From CAZWCX01 sp964632945 (GTDB lineage: Bacteria > Planctomycetota > MHYJ01 > WSZJ01 > CAZWCX01): a stretch of DNA of 64,000 bases. A program made the translations under genes and the position numbers. The stretch is taken from contig CAZWCX010000019.1 of NCBI GenBank assembly GCA_964632945.1, positions 1-64,000 on the forward strand, in the 5' to 3' direction. Positions 18,086 through 28,620 of this stretch are shown one piece after another. Under the pieces are notes generated by a model, which did no database searches, had not been told where the DNA came from, and saw nothing but the letters and a program-made list of their open reading frames with translations. Each line of letters starts with the position of its first letter. Positions within the stretch are counted from its first letter, which is position 1.

Positions 18086-20317
18086 ATGCGCTTCTCGATC
18101 GTGGCCACCGTCCTGCGCAAGGAGTTGACGGAAACGCTCCGGGACTGGCGCACCCTCCTGCTGATGGTCGGACTGCCGGTGCTGCTCTATCCGGTGATGA
18201 TCCTCGGCGCGACCCAGGTCGGAACTTCGCAGACCCGCAGCATGGAAGCGCGCGTCTCGACGGTGGCGGTATGGGGGAGCGTGCCGGACGACCTGCGGCA
18301 ACGGCTCGACGCCCTGGACCTGGTCCGCCTCGTCGGATGGGACCATGCGCCCGCGGAGGTGCGTCAGGGGTTGGAGAGCGGGAGCCTGACCCCCCCGCCG
18401 CGGGGCGGGGGTCCCGGTTTCGCGGCCCCCGGCGGTCCGCTGCCGAACCTCGCGGACGTCCCGCCGCCCGGCAACCGGCCCGGCGGTCCTCCGACCGGAG
18501 CCCCCGACGGGCCCGGCGGGCCGGAGGCCGAACATCCCGTGGTCGCGGCGGCGCGCGCCGCGCTCGATCGCCGGGTCCTCGACGCCGTCCTCGTCCCCTG
18601 GCAGGACTTCCCGTCCCGAATTGCCGGCGGCGGTCTGGGAAGGCTGGGCGTCCTCTACGACTGGGTGCGGCCGGACTCCAAGCAGGCGTATGACCGGATC
18701 CGCGGCGAGTTGATCCGCTGGCGGGAAGACCTGGTGCACCGACGGGAACAGGAGCGCGGTCTCGAGCAGGGGTTTGCGCAGGCTCTCGACCTCGTCACCC
18801 ACGACGTCGCGCTGCCCCAGAAAGTCTCCGGCCACGTGCTCGGCACCGCGATTTCGTTCCTGCTCATCGTCATGTCGCTGCTCGGCGGCGTGTACCCGTC
18901 GATCGATCTGACGGCGGGAGAGAAGGAACGCGGCACCATGGAGACCCTCCTCTGCGCGCCGCTCCGGCCCGTGGAGATCATTTTGGGCAAGTTCTTCGCG
19001 GTGTGGGCGATCTCCACCGTCGCCGGGCTCGCCAATCTCCTGAGCATGACGGCGACCCTCACCCGCGTTCTGCCGGGGCAGGGGTGGGAGGCGCTTTCGC
19101 TCGACGCCGGCGCCCTGTTGCTCATCTTCCTCCTCTACGTGCCGGTCAGCTTCCTGACCTCGGCCGCGTTCCTCGCCGTCGGCGTGTTCGCCAAGGACTT
19201 CAAGGACGGTCAGAACCTGGTGACGCCCGCCTACATGGTCTTCGCCCTGCCGGCGGGTCTGATCCTCATTCCCGGCGTCGAACTCGATCCGGGCACCGCC
19301 TTCGTCCCGGTCCTCAACATGGCCCTGCTGATCAAGTCGCTGCTCTACGGAGAGGCGCGGGCGGACCTGGCGTTCCTGGCCCTTCTCTCTTCCGCCGCGT
19401 ACGGAATGATGGCGGTCCTCTTCGCGGCCCGCGTGTTCGAAAGCGCGCAGGTCCTGCTGGGCGGGCGCGAATCGCTCCGGTCGGTCCTCGGTCTGGAACG
19501 TCGCGGCGGTCTGCCTTCGCCGGCCTTCGCCTGCGTCGCGGCCGCCGCCCTGCTCGTGGCGCTCTTCTACGGCAGCCTGCTCCTCGACGGCCGCGGCCTG
19601 GCCGTGACCATGCTGGGAACGCAGCTCGGGCTCGTGCTCCTGCCGACCCTGGGATGTTGCGCGGCGTTCGGTTTCCCCTGGAGAGAAACGCTCGCGCTGC
19701 GCCGGCCGCCCGCGTGGGGAATCGCCGCCGCGGTGGCGGTCGGTCTGTCGGCTTGGACCTTCGCCGCCGGCGTCCTGGTGCCGATCCTCCCCCCGCCGGA
19801 GTCGCTGCTCAAGGAGATGTCGAAACTCCTCCTGGGCGAGGCGTCCTGGCCCTTGTGGGTCGTCATCCTCCTGATCGGGGTCCTCCCGGGCGTGTGTGAG
19901 GAAGTGCTCTTCCGCGGCCTCGTCCTCACCGGCCTCCGCCGGCTGGGAGCGGCGCGGGCGATCGGTCTCTCGGCGCTCTTCTTCGGCGTCTTCCACGTTT
20001 CCCTGTACCGGCTCCTCCCCACCGTCTTCCTCGGGATCGTGATCGGCATCCTCGTGTGGCGGACCGGCTCGGTTTTCTGCGGAATCCTCGCGCACGCCAT
20101 CAACAATGGCTGGATGGCCGCCGTCGCCCGCTCGGAGTCGCTGTCGGCCTGGCTCGGTCTGCGGCCGGGCGAGGCGCTCCCCGGCTGGTTGATCGCGGCA
20201 GGTTCGACCGTGCTTGTGCTTTCCCTGATCCTGCTGTGGCAGGCGCCCGCCTTCCGCCGACCGGACGCGGAGGACGAAGGCGCATGGGAACCGGAATCGG
20301 GAGGTTCAACTCCATGA
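18086..20317 (+). CDS. ABC-2 permease (NatB-like) fused to a CPBP intramembrane protease
   Basis: The N-terminal two thirds of this 743-residue protein is an ABC-2 permease: a first helix near residues 20-40, a large extracytoplasmic loop with a Pro/Gly-rich insertion (about 95-150), then a helix bundle with the ABC-2 sequence AGEKERGTMETLLCAPLRP. The C-terminal part is a complete CPBP (CAAX/Abi) protease core, with EEVLFRG (the EExxxR motif), FGVFHV (FxxxH) and HAINN (HxxxN). CPBP enzymes cleave within membranes, some acting on prenylated or bacteriocin-like peptides. The fusion suggests transport coupled to processing of an unknown substrate. GGAGGAG overlaps the upstream stop, and the stop overlaps the next gene by four bases. 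Confidence 0.88.
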   Translation: MRFSIVATVLRKELTETLRDWRTLLLMVGLPVLLYPVMILGATQVGTSQTRSMEARVSTVAVWGSVPDDLRQRLDALDLVRLVGWDHAPAEVRQGLESGSLTPPPRGGGPGFAAPGGPLPNLADVPPPGNRPGGPPTGAPDGPGGPEAEHPVVAAARAALDRRVLDAVLVPWQDFPSRIAGGGLGRLGVLYDWVRPDSKQAYDRIRGELIRWREDLVHRREQERGLEQGFAQALDLVTHDVALPQKVSGHVLGTAISFLLIVMSLLGGVYPSIDLTAGEKERGTMETLLCAPLRPVEIILGKFFAVWAISTVAGLANLLSMTATLTRVLPGQGWEALSLDAGALLLIFLLYVPVSFLTSAAFLAVGVFAKDFKDGQNLVTPAYMVFALPAGLILIPGVELDPGTAFVPVLNMALLIKSLLYGEARADLAFLALLSSAAYGMMAVLFAARVFESAQVLLGGRESLRSVLGLERRGGLPSPAFACVAAAALLVALFYGSLLLDGRGLAVTMLGTQLGLVLLPTLGCCAAFGFPWRETLALRRPPAWGIAAAVAVGLSAWTFAAGVLVPILPPPESLLKEMSKLLLGEASWPLWVVILLIGVLPGVCEEVLFRGLVLTGLRRLGAARAIGLSALFFGVFHVSLYRLLPTVFLGIVIGILVWRTGSVFCGILAHAINNGWMAAVARSESLSAWLGLRPGEALPGWLIAAGSTVLVLSLILLWQAPAFRRPDAEDEGAWEPESGGSTP

Positions 20318-20598
20318 CGCTTCGGGTACTCGTGTGGGTCGCCTTGGTAGGTCTCGTCGGCTGCAACGGGAAAGACCCCCGACCGACACCCGCGAAGGGA
20401 ACGACCGGGAGTTCGTCCGCCGCCCCCGCCGCGAAGGAATCAGGGTCCGCCCCCGCCAAGGGCGCGACTCCCGCCGCGAGCGCGGCCCCGCGGGCGGACA
20501 AGGCCCGGACCGGCTCGGCCTGGGTCTGCCCCTCCTGCGCGAAAAAGTACGACGCGGCCGGGTGGTGTTGTGGACAGGAACTCCAGCGCCGGCCTTAG
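20314..20598 (+). CDS. Small lipoprotein with a Cys-rich C terminus
   Basis: This 94-residue lipoprotein has a signal peptide ending in the lipobox LVGC (Cys near residue 17). A low-complexity Ala/Ser/Lys/Pro spacer follows, and then the C-terminal motif WVCPSCAKKYDAAGWCCGQE with four cysteines, likely a metal site outside the inner membrane. The ATG overlaps the stop of the ABC-2/CPBP gene (ATGA), and GGAGG lies nine bases upstream, so it is co-translated with the transporter. It may hold a metal or act as a substrate-binding cap. No family is recognised. Confidence 0.65.
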   Translation: MTLRVLVWVALVGLVGCNGKDPRPTPAKGTTGSSSAAPAAKESGSAPAKGATPAASAAPRADKARTGSAWVCPSCAKKYDAAGWCCGQELQRRP

Positions 20599-20610
20599 CC
20601 CGGTGGACTT

Positions 20611-20631
20611 CCGAACCGCTTCCCGGTTCGG
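20611..20631 (+). terminator. Hairpin after the ABC/lipoprotein operon
   Basis: CCGAACCG and CGGTTCGG form a perfect 8-bp stem around a five-base loop, 13 bp after the lipoprotein stop. No T-tract follows, so it may be an intrinsic terminator of the GC-rich type or a 3' stabilising hairpin. Confidence 0.45.
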
Positions 20632-20732
20632 GAACCAGCCGGCCCCGTCCGGCCTGACGGGCAGGGCCGAGCCGGACGGTCGCGCTTGGCCCGGTTGCTC
20701 CCGCAGCGCGGTGGCCGGCGTGGCCTTTCATC

Positions 20733-20757
20733 CCGAAGCCGCGGACGCGGCTTTCGG
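20733..20757 (-). terminator. Hairpin downstream of the minus-strand membrane protein gene
   Basis: CCGAAGCCGC and GCGGCTTTCGG pair with a single bulged base around a four-base loop, in the gap between two convergent genes. No T-tract is seen. Confidence 0.35.
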
Positions 20758-20848
20758 AAGCAGGGGCTGGACGCGACCCGGGAGGGCGGCCGCCTCCGGC
20801 GGTGTCGCGTCGGACCGTGCCGAAACCCCGGGTACGGGCCCGGTCCGA

Positions 20849-21457
20849 TCACCCCGCCTCGCAGGCCGGCGCCGTCTCCGGCCTCGCGCGGAAGGGCAAG
20901 CCCCCGGCATAGAGCACGCCGAAGATCGCGCCGTGAAGGAGGCCCGTCGGGAGCCAGCGGGGATCGGGATGCCAGATCGACACCGCCTGGCTCCAGACCA
21001 GGGCGGACGCGATCGCCCCGGCCGCGCCGAAGCGCAGCCAGAGCGGCCCGGCGCGTTCTCCCCCCAAGTGGGCCGCGGCCACGATCATCGCCACCGGCCC
21101 GCTGAACAGCAGTCCCATCGTGCCCAGCACGCCGAGCATGAGGAACACGTCCGGCACGCCGAGAAAGGGCGCCGTCGAAATCCAGCCCGCCAGACTGCCG
21201 GTCACGTACGCGCAGGGCAGGAGGGCCATCTTTCTCATCGGCCCCGCGTCGTCGCCCAGGCAGATTCGAACCGCACCGGCAATCGCCAGCGCGAGCAGGG
21301 CCCCATGGGAGGCCCCGGCCGGAACCAGAATCGCGGAGGTCGGCACGGGCTCCTGGGGAAACCCGAGTCCGAGCAGGATTCCGTTCAGTCCGCCCGCCAG
21401 CGCTCCGCGCAGGGCGATTCCCCCCCACGTCACGAGAATCCGTTGCGGCGCCTGCAT
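20849..21457 (-). CDS. Multi-pass membrane protein of unknown function
   Basis: The 202-residue product from the ATG at 21455-21457 contains about five hydrophobic segments (for example GALAGGLNGILLGLGFP, GALLALAIAGAVRICLG, MLGVLGTMGLLFSGPVAMIV, LLHGAIFGVLYAGGLPF). The chosen start has AAGGAA eight bases upstream. A longer frame from 21547 lacks a ribosome site, and one from 21691 would read across the opposing promoter. No conserved catalytic residues are obvious. It is divergent from the 21.7-36.7 kb block and convergent with the ABC operon. No family is recognised. Confidence 0.55.
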   Translation of the reverse strand: MQAPQRILVTWGGIALRGALAGGLNGILLGLGFPQEPVPTSAILVPAGASHGALLALAIAGAVRICLGDDAGPMRKMALLPCAYVTGSLAGWISTAPFLGVPDVFLMLGVLGTMGLLFSGPVAMIVAAAHLGGERAGPLWLRFGAAGAIASALVWSQAVSIWHPDPRWLPTGLLHGAIFGVLYAGGLPFRARPETAPACEAG

Positions 21458-21606
21458 CGGGGTCGTTCCTTCGATCCTGCCGGACTGCGCGTCACCGGAG
21501 ACCGGATCCGGAACTCGCGCGGGGTTCGGGAGTAACTGTATATCCATCGGGTTGTTGCGTCGAACAATCCGTGTTTTCGCGAGGGCCGGAGGGGCGCGGC
21601 TACCCC

Positions 21607-21636
21607 TTGACCCCGCGAAATGGCCTCCACTATAAT
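21607..21636 (+). promoter_or_regulatory. Strong sigma70-like promoter for the 21.7-36.7 kb block
   Basis: TTGACC (21607-21612, five of six) and a perfect TATAAT (21631-21636) are separated by 18 bp and point into the MoxR/VWA block. This is the best promoter match seen in the window. Confidence 0.75.
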
Positions 21637-21704
21637 AGCCTCTCTTCGCGCGTGTGTCGTTGCGCGCGCGCGCACCGTCCCCTCCCCGCACAGGAGCCGG
21701 TTCC

Positions 21705-21887
21705 CTGAACGCACGGATCTACGTGGCCAAGACCCTCGAACTGCTGGGGATGTTCTTCGTCGGAAGCGCCTTTGTGTATGGAGTTTTCGGCGAAGACATG
21801 AAGAAGGAATTCTTATATCTGGGGATCGGCGGCGCGATCTTCCTGATGGGGTACCTGCTCGAAGGACGCCGGGGCGGGTCGGCCTGA
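21705..21887 (+). CDS. Small two-helix membrane protein, possible CTG start
   Basis: The conserved-looking part reads AKTLELLGMFFVGSAFVYGV, then GEDMKKEFLYLGIGGAIFLM, then GYLLEGRRGG: two hydrophobic helices joined by a charged turn. The only well-placed ribosome site (AGGAG at 21692-21696) is eight bases before a CTG at 21705. The next alternatives are a GTG at 21723, too far from it, or a GTG at 21654, which has no site and lies almost at the predicted transcript start. I therefore favour the rare CTG start, giving 60 residues. It is the first gene after the promoter and 16 bp before the PQQ protein gene. Function is unknown. Confidence 0.55.
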   Translation: MNARIYVAKTLELLGMFFVGSAFVYGVFGEDMKKEFLYLGIGGAIFLMGYLLEGRRGGSA

Positions 21888-21903
21888 CCGCAGAGGACCA
21901 TCG

Positions 21904-24288
21904 GTGCAGTGTTTCCTGGTTTCCGTTCCCCCCGGGTCACCTCCCGTGCGCAGAATTTCCCTGTCCGTCGCCGGCGCGTGGTTGATTCTTTTTTTTGCAC
22001 TCGGTGCGGGGGCGGAAGAGGCGGAGGTGGAATACGACCAGGCGACCTTCCGCACGGTGCTCCAGGAGAATCGGGATGCCCCGGACCAATTCGAGGAAGT
22101 GCAGACCTATCTGCTGAAGGGACGGCCGAATCTCGCCTTCGAGATGCTCTACCGGATGATGGAGGTCTCGGGGGAGGACGTCGTCAAGCAAAGCGGCGTG
22201 CCGAAGCTGTACCGGCACTACTCCGGCGTGAAGCAGGCCTGTCGCGACCGGCTCTGGTCGCTTTGGGGGCCGACCGTGCGGCCGGGGATCCCGCCCGGCG
22301 CGGAATTGCTGCAACGCTACCGTGACCTCTACGATCCCCCCGCGACCCGGCGGTTGGCGGCGGCGCGGGCGGCGCGGGACGTTCGGGAACTGGCGCGCGT
22401 GGCCCGGGACTACCTGGCCACGGAGGCGGGCGACGATGCGCTGCTCGCGCTGGGGGATCTCTACGCGGAGCAGGGGAATCCCGCGGAGGCGCTGGTCTAT
22501 TGGGAGGAGCTGCTCTCGCGCTACGGTACCTGGAGGACGCCGGCGATTGCGTTCGAGGCCCTGACCGCCAAGGTGGTGGGCGCGCATCTGGCGCTCGGTC
22601 ATCGCGACGCGGCGACCCGCCTGGTGAAGGGGTGGACCCTCGGGCTGCGTCTCGTGGGGGCGCTGGCGTCCTGGACGATGGGGGACGCGGGTGCGCAACG
22701 GCGCTCCGGTGCCGAGTTGGCGCGGGCCTACCTCGCGCGCCCGGTTCGGGCCGGCGGGCGCGCGGTCCCGTTCCTCGAACTCGTCCGTTCCATGGGGGCG
22801 GCGGTCTCGCGTGGCCGGGACTCCTGGTCGGGAGATGAATGGCTCACCCTCGGCGGGGGACTGGAACCCGAGGGGTTTCGGACGCGGGTGGACGGGATGG
22901 GTGACGTGGCCTGGAGCGTCGACTTTCTCGACGTGAGGAACCGGGGAGACCTGCCCACGGTCCACGGGCCGGAGAAGCAGCAGGCGTGGGGGACACCGGT
23001 GGTCAACCTCATGGACGTGGGCGTGAACACGGGGCTGGTGCAGCCGTTCCACCCGATCGTCAGCCGCGGGCGCGTGTACGTCCTCAACGACGTGCGTGGC
23101 CGGGTGTTCGACCTGGCGACCGGCGCGCCGGCCGCGACCTTCGGGGACTTCGTGATCACGCCGACGGCGGGTTTCACGGTGGACGACGGGTTGGTTCGCG
23201 TCCCGCAGGGATTGGCCGCGCGCGGACGGTTCCTGGTCGCCGTGCAGCGGGCTTCTTTCACGGGAAACCCCGCCGACGACGAGGAGACCGACCCGCGCGA
23301 CCAGTTGCCGTCCCAGACCGTCTCCGCCTTCGATCTCGCCTCCGGCCTGCGGCGATTGTGGGACACCGCGGACGTGAAGGACGAACGGAGCCGCGAGTTC
23401 TACGACGGCGCCTGTTTTCACGGGCCGCCGGCGCTCGACGAGCACAGCGCCTACGTGGGCGCGTACGTGCTCGAGAACGACGTGCGCGCCTACCTGTGCT
23501 CGATCGATCTGCGCACCGGACGTCTCCAATGGGCGACCTTTCTGTGCGCGGAGCAGCTCTCGAGTTTCACCTCGGTGAATCCGCGGCCGGGGCTGGCGCC
23601 GGTGAAGGTGGACGGTCTGGTCGTCTGGTGCTCGAACCAGGGCGTGATCGGCGCCTTCGATGCCCTGACGGGCGAAGTGCGCTGGCTGCTCCAGTATCCG
23701 CGACGGGTCGCGTACACGTATGGCGGCAATGTGGACATGACGCCCGGATGGAGCGACAATCCGCCGGTGGTGACGGACCGGGTGCTGTTCGTGACCCCGC
23801 AGGATGCCGAGTGGCTGGTTTCGGCGGACATTCGGACCGGCCGGCCGTACTCGTTCCACCCCCGGGCGGTCGAAGGGGACGCCTCGTTCCGTCACATGGT
23901 GGCGGGCGCGCGCGGGGAGGTGTATCTGCTCGGGGCGAAGCCTGCGGCGGGGCGGACGGGCCGGGACCGATCCCGATCCCGCAACTCCCCGGGGGTCGGG
24001 CGCATCGTGCGATTCGATCCCCGCGACCCGGGTTCTGCCGGGGTGGCGCTCGATCTGCCCGACGAGATTACCGGCCGCGGCCGCGCCGTCGACGGGGCGC
24101 TGTATTGTCCCACCCGGAAGGGTCTTTACGTCGCCGATTATTCCGATCCGCGCCGCCCCGTGCTGCGCGGACCGATGGTATCCTGGGAAGATCCCGCGGG
24201 CCTCGCCCGCGAGGTCGTCGTCCTCCGGTCGGTCGTACTCGTCGCCCGCGGCGACGGACGGTTGGAGGCGTATCCGGTCAAACACTGA
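21904..24288 (+). CDS. Exported PQQ-type beta-propeller protein
   Basis: This 794-residue protein starts at a GTG with AGAGGA six bases upstream. A signal segment (ISLSVAGAWLILFFALGAGA) lies near residues 18-37. A helical region follows (about 40-260) with TPR-like spacing, for example LLALGDLYAEQGNPAEALVY. The remainder carries BamB/PQQ-like blades: DLRTGRLQWATFL, GVIGAFDALTGEVRWLLQYP and SADIRTGRPYSFH. The layout parallels the larger propeller protein at 31180-35499, and the two appear to be paralogues flanking the MoxR/VWA genes. No cofactor ligands are evident, so a structural or sensing role outside the cytoplasm is more likely than dehydrogenase activity. Confidence 0.75.
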   Translation: MQCFLVSVPPGSPPVRRISLSVAGAWLILFFALGAGAEEAEVEYDQATFRTVLQENRDAPDQFEEVQTYLLKGRPNLAFEMLYRMMEVSGEDVVKQSGVPKLYRHYSGVKQACRDRLWSLWGPTVRPGIPPGAELLQRYRDLYDPPATRRLAAARAARDVRELARVARDYLATEAGDDALLALGDLYAEQGNPAEALVYWEELLSRYGTWRTPAIAFEALTAKVVGAHLALGHRDAATRLVKGWTLGLRLVGALASWTMGDAGAQRRSGAELARAYLARPVRAGGRAVPFLELVRSMGAAVSRGRDSWSGDEWLTLGGGLEPEGFRTRVDGMGDVAWSVDFLDVRNRGDLPTVHGPEKQQAWGTPVVNLMDVGVNTGLVQPFHPIVSRGRVYVLNDVRGRVFDLATGAPAATFGDFVITPTAGFTVDDGLVRVPQGLAARGRFLVAVQRASFTGNPADDEETDPRDQLPSQTVSAFDLASGLRRLWDTADVKDERSREFYDGACFHGPPALDEHSAYVGAYVLENDVRAYLCSIDLRTGRLQWATFLCAEQLSSFTSVNPRPGLAPVKVDGLVVWCSNQGVIGAFDALTGEVRWLLQYPRRVAYTYGGNVDMTPGWSDNPPVVTDRVLFVTPQDAEWLVSADIRTGRPYSFHPRAVEGDASFRHMVAGARGEVYLLGAKPAAGRTGRDRSRSRNSPGVGRIVRFDPRDPGSAGVALDLPDEITGRGRAVDGALYCPTRKGLYVADYSDPRRPVLRGPMVSWEDPAGLAREVVVLRSVVLVARGDGRLEAYPVKH

Positions 24289-24422
24289 GGATCCCGGACG
24301 AGTATCCATTGAAGGGGACGTCCCGGGCCTGCCGCGCATGGGCGCCGGCGGGCGGGTCGGGCCCCGTCCCCGAAGGTGCGGAGCCGCGCGCATCCGCCCC
24401 CATCCAACGGAGGAACCGGCAC

Positions 24423-25505
<1,083 letters not shown>

Positions 25506-26417
25506 CAAGATCTCGAACCTGGACCTGAAGGCCCGCCTCATCGTCGAGGGGTTCGTGTCGGGGCTCCACCGGAGCCCCTACCACGGCTTCAGCGTCGAGT
25601 TCGCCCAGCACCGCGAATACACCCCCGGGGACGACCTCCGTCACCTGGACTGGAAGGTGTACGGGCGCTCGGACCGACTCTACCTCAAGGAGTACGAGCA
25701 GGAGACCAACCTGCGCGCCTACCTCCTGCTCGACACCAGCGAATCGATGAAGTACGCCTCGGGGGAGGTGAGCAAGCTGGAGTACGCCTGCTACGTCGCG
25801 GCCAGCCTGACCCACCTGATCATCGAGCAGCAGGACGCGGTCGGGTTCGCGCGCTTCGACAGCGAGGTGCGGAAGTTCATTCCGAGCTCGAGCAGCCTGG
25901 CGCACAAGAAGACGATCCTGCAGGAGATGACCCTGCTGACCTCGGAGCGCAAGACCCGACTCGGCGGGATCCTGCACACCCTGGCCGAGCGCATCCGGCA
26001 TCGCGGGCTGGTGATCCTGATTTCGGACCTGTTCGACGAGCCCAAGGAGATCTTCTCGGGACTCCAGCATTTCCGCCACAAGGGGCACGACGTGATCGTG
26101 TTTCACATCCTCGACGAGTACGAGGTCACGTTTCCGTTCGAGCGCATGACGCTCTTCAAGGGGCTCGAGGATCTGCCCGAAGTGCTCACGGATCCGCGGG
26201 CGCTGCGGAAGGAATACCTGGAAGAGGTGAATTCGTTCGTGACCGGGCTTCGGCGCACCTGCCTCCAGGAGCGCATCGACTACGTGCAGATTTCCACCGA
26301 CCAGTTCCTGGACGTGGCGCTGTCGTCGTACCTGGCGCGGCGGCTGGGAACCAAGAGGGTGCAGTGAGACGCCGGACGGCCCGCTGACCGCGACCGACCG
26401 CAGGGAAGGAACAAGGA

Positions 26418-28616
26418 ATGGACTGGTTCGTCAACCCGGGCATGGTGGCCTTCACCGCCTTCGGCTCCATCCCCGTGATCATTCACCTGCTGAACCGGCA
26501 GAAGTACAAGCAGGTCCAGTGGGCGGCGATGGAATTCCTCCTCAAGGCGATCAAGCGGACGCACAGCCGCCTGCGGGTCGAGAACCTGCTGCTGCTTTTG
26601 GCCCGGATCCTGATCATGGTGCTGCTGGCGCTCGCGCTCGCCCAGCCGCTGCTGGAGCAGAATCCGTTGGCCGCGTTCGAGGCGTCGGACACGCACCTCG
26701 TTTTGGTCATCGACCATTCCTACAGCATGGGGCAGGTCGTGGCCGGGCAGACGACGCCGCTGGAGGCGGCGAAAACGGTGGCCACGGGCCTCCTCGGGGG
26801 GCTGGACGCGTCCCGCGGGGACAAGGTCTCGCTGATCCTGATGTCGGACAATCCCGACGCGGTGATCGCCGAGCCCTCCATGCAGATCGAGTTTGCGACC
26901 AAGAAGGTGGCCGACCTCGACATCAGCGACTTCGGCACCCGCGCCTTCGAGACGTTCGAGCTCGTCCTGGCCGCGGCCAAGGCGTCGAAAAACGCCCGCA
27001 AGGAAGTCGTGCTCATCAGCGACTTCCAGCGCGCCGCCTGGAACGTCGACGACGCCGTCAAGGAGAAGTTCCGCGTCCTCCTCACCGAGTTGACCGCGAT
27101 CGCGGGCCTCAAGGTGACCCTGGTCGACGTGGGCCTGCCGGACAAGGCGAACTGCGGCATCGAGCGGCTCTCCGCGGACCAGAAGGTGATCACGGTCGGG
27201 CATCCGATCCGCTACACCGCCCTGGTGAAAAACTGGGGCCGGGAAGAGGCGGTCGGGCGCGACCTGACCTGGTATGTCGACGGCAACCGGGTCCACAACG
27301 ACGGCGTCCATGTTCCCGCCGGCGAGGCCAGCGCCTTCACGCTCGTGCACACCTTCACGGACGCCGGCCCGCACCACCTGACCGCGGAACTGAATGCCGA
27401 CGCGGTGCAGGCGGACAACAAGGCCTCCTACGCGGTCCAGGCCAAGCAGCACGTCCAGGTCCTGCTCGTCGACGGCGATCCCAGCGCGGACCCCGCGAAG
27501 GACGAGGTGATCTTCCTGCGGCTGGCCCTCAATCCGTCCATTCACCCCGACGAGATTGCGCACATCTACGACGTCGAGACGGTTCGGGATATCGTGTTCT
27601 CCGAAACCGACGTCCGTCGCTATGACCTGGTGATCATCGCCAACCTCGAGATGATCTACGAAGAGAACGTCGCCAATCTCGAATCGTACGTGAAGGCGGG
27701 CGGCGGGCTCCTGCTCTGGGTGGGCGACCGGATCAATCGGGTGGGTTACAACGAGCACCTGCACAAGGACGGCGCGGGCCTGCTGCCGGCGGAGTTGCTC
27801 CAGGCCGTCGAACCGCATCCCGATACGGTCTACGGCCTCGAGAAGATCGATTACGGCCATGCGGCGCTGGAGGGATTCAAGGCCATTCCCAGCAAGTTGA
27901 CCGACCTCATGATCACCCGGTTCTACACGACGAAGGTCGACGACCGGCGGCCGGACGTGCGCGTTCTCGCGCGGTACAACGACGCCGATGCCTCCGCGGC
28001 GCTCCTCGAAAAGCTGTTCGGCCGGGGCAAGGTCGTCCTGGTGACCACGACCGCCGATCTCGACTGGCACATGATGATCAAGGACCCCGGCTACCTGATT
28101 CTGGTCGACAAGCTCGCCCAGTATCTGGTGGCGCAACCGCAGGGGCTGAAGAACGTGCAGGTCGGGATGCCGCTGGAGTATTTCCTCAACGTCGACCAAT
28201 TCGCCCGGTCGTTCTCGCTGGTTACGCCGCGACAGGGGACCACCTCGTTGTCCCCCAGCCAGGTCGGGGAGACCGGGTTCGTGCTGGTCTACCGGCAGAC
28301 CGACACGGCCGGCGTGTACGCGCTCGAGCGCCCGGCCGAGTCGGGCGCGCCGGTGGCGGAGCACCCGGTCTTGTCCTACTTCGCCGTCAACGTGGACCCG
28401 CGGGAGGGGGACCTCGAATCGATCGGGGAGGAGGATCTCCGGCAGCGCTTCCCGGAGTTCAAGTTTACGTGGCAACAGCGGAGCGGTGCGGAGGCGGAAG
28501 GGCCGGCGGCGCGGCCGCCGCGATCGAGCCGGGCGTGGCGGTACCTCGCCTACGGCGTCCTCGCCCTGCTGCTCGCGGAGATGTTCATGGCCCAGCAATT
28601 CGGCGCCCGGAGGTAA
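26418..28616 (+). CDS. BatA-like membrane protein with VWA domain
   Basis: This 732-residue protein starts with the double-anchor segment seen in BatA-type proteins (FVNPGMVAFTAFGSIPVIIH, then LLNRQKYKQVQW), then a second helix (LLLLARILIMVLLALALAQ). A VWA domain follows with the metal-site sequence VIDHSYSM near residue 98. Then come an Ig-like region (YTALVKNWGREEAVGRDLTW) and an alpha/beta segment (VLLVDGDPSADP), and a C-terminal helix (YLAYGVLALLLAEMFMA). MIDAS has Asp-x-Ser-x-Ser altered to DHSYS, still compatible with metal binding. It lies between the DUF58 gene and a second VWA gene, and is likely part of a MoxR-dependent membrane complex. Confidence 0.85.
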   Translation: MDWFVNPGMVAFTAFGSIPVIIHLLNRQKYKQVQWAAMEFLLKAIKRTHSRLRVENLLLLLARILIMVLLALALAQPLLEQNPLAAFEASDTHLVLVIDHSYSMGQVVAGQTTPLEAAKTVATGLLGGLDASRGDKVSLILMSDNPDAVIAEPSMQIEFATKKVADLDISDFGTRAFETFELVLAAAKASKNARKEVVLISDFQRAAWNVDDAVKEKFRVLLTELTAIAGLKVTLVDVGLPDKANCGIERLSADQKVITVGHPIRYTALVKNWGREEAVGRDLTWYVDGNRVHNDGVHVPAGEASAFTLVHTFTDAGPHHLTAELNADAVQADNKASYAVQAKQHVQVLLVDGDPSADPAKDEVIFLRLALNPSIHPDEIAHIYDVETVRDIVFSETDVRRYDLVIIANLEMIYEENVANLESYVKAGGGLLLWVGDRINRVGYNEHLHKDGAGLLPAELLQAVEPHPDTVYGLEKIDYGHAALEGFKAIPSKLTDLMITRFYTTKVDDRRPDVRVLARYNDADASAALLEKLFGRGKVVLVTTTADLDWHMMIKDPGYLILVDKLAQYLVAQPQGLKNVQVGMPLEYFLNVDQFARSFSLVTPRQGTTSLSPSQVGETGFVLVYRQTDTAGVYALERPAESGAPVAEHPVLSYFAVNVDPREGDLESIGEEDLRQRFPEFKFTWQQRSGAEAEGPAARPPRSSRAWRYLAYGVLALLLAEMFMAQQFGARR

Positions 28617-28620
28617 ATGG

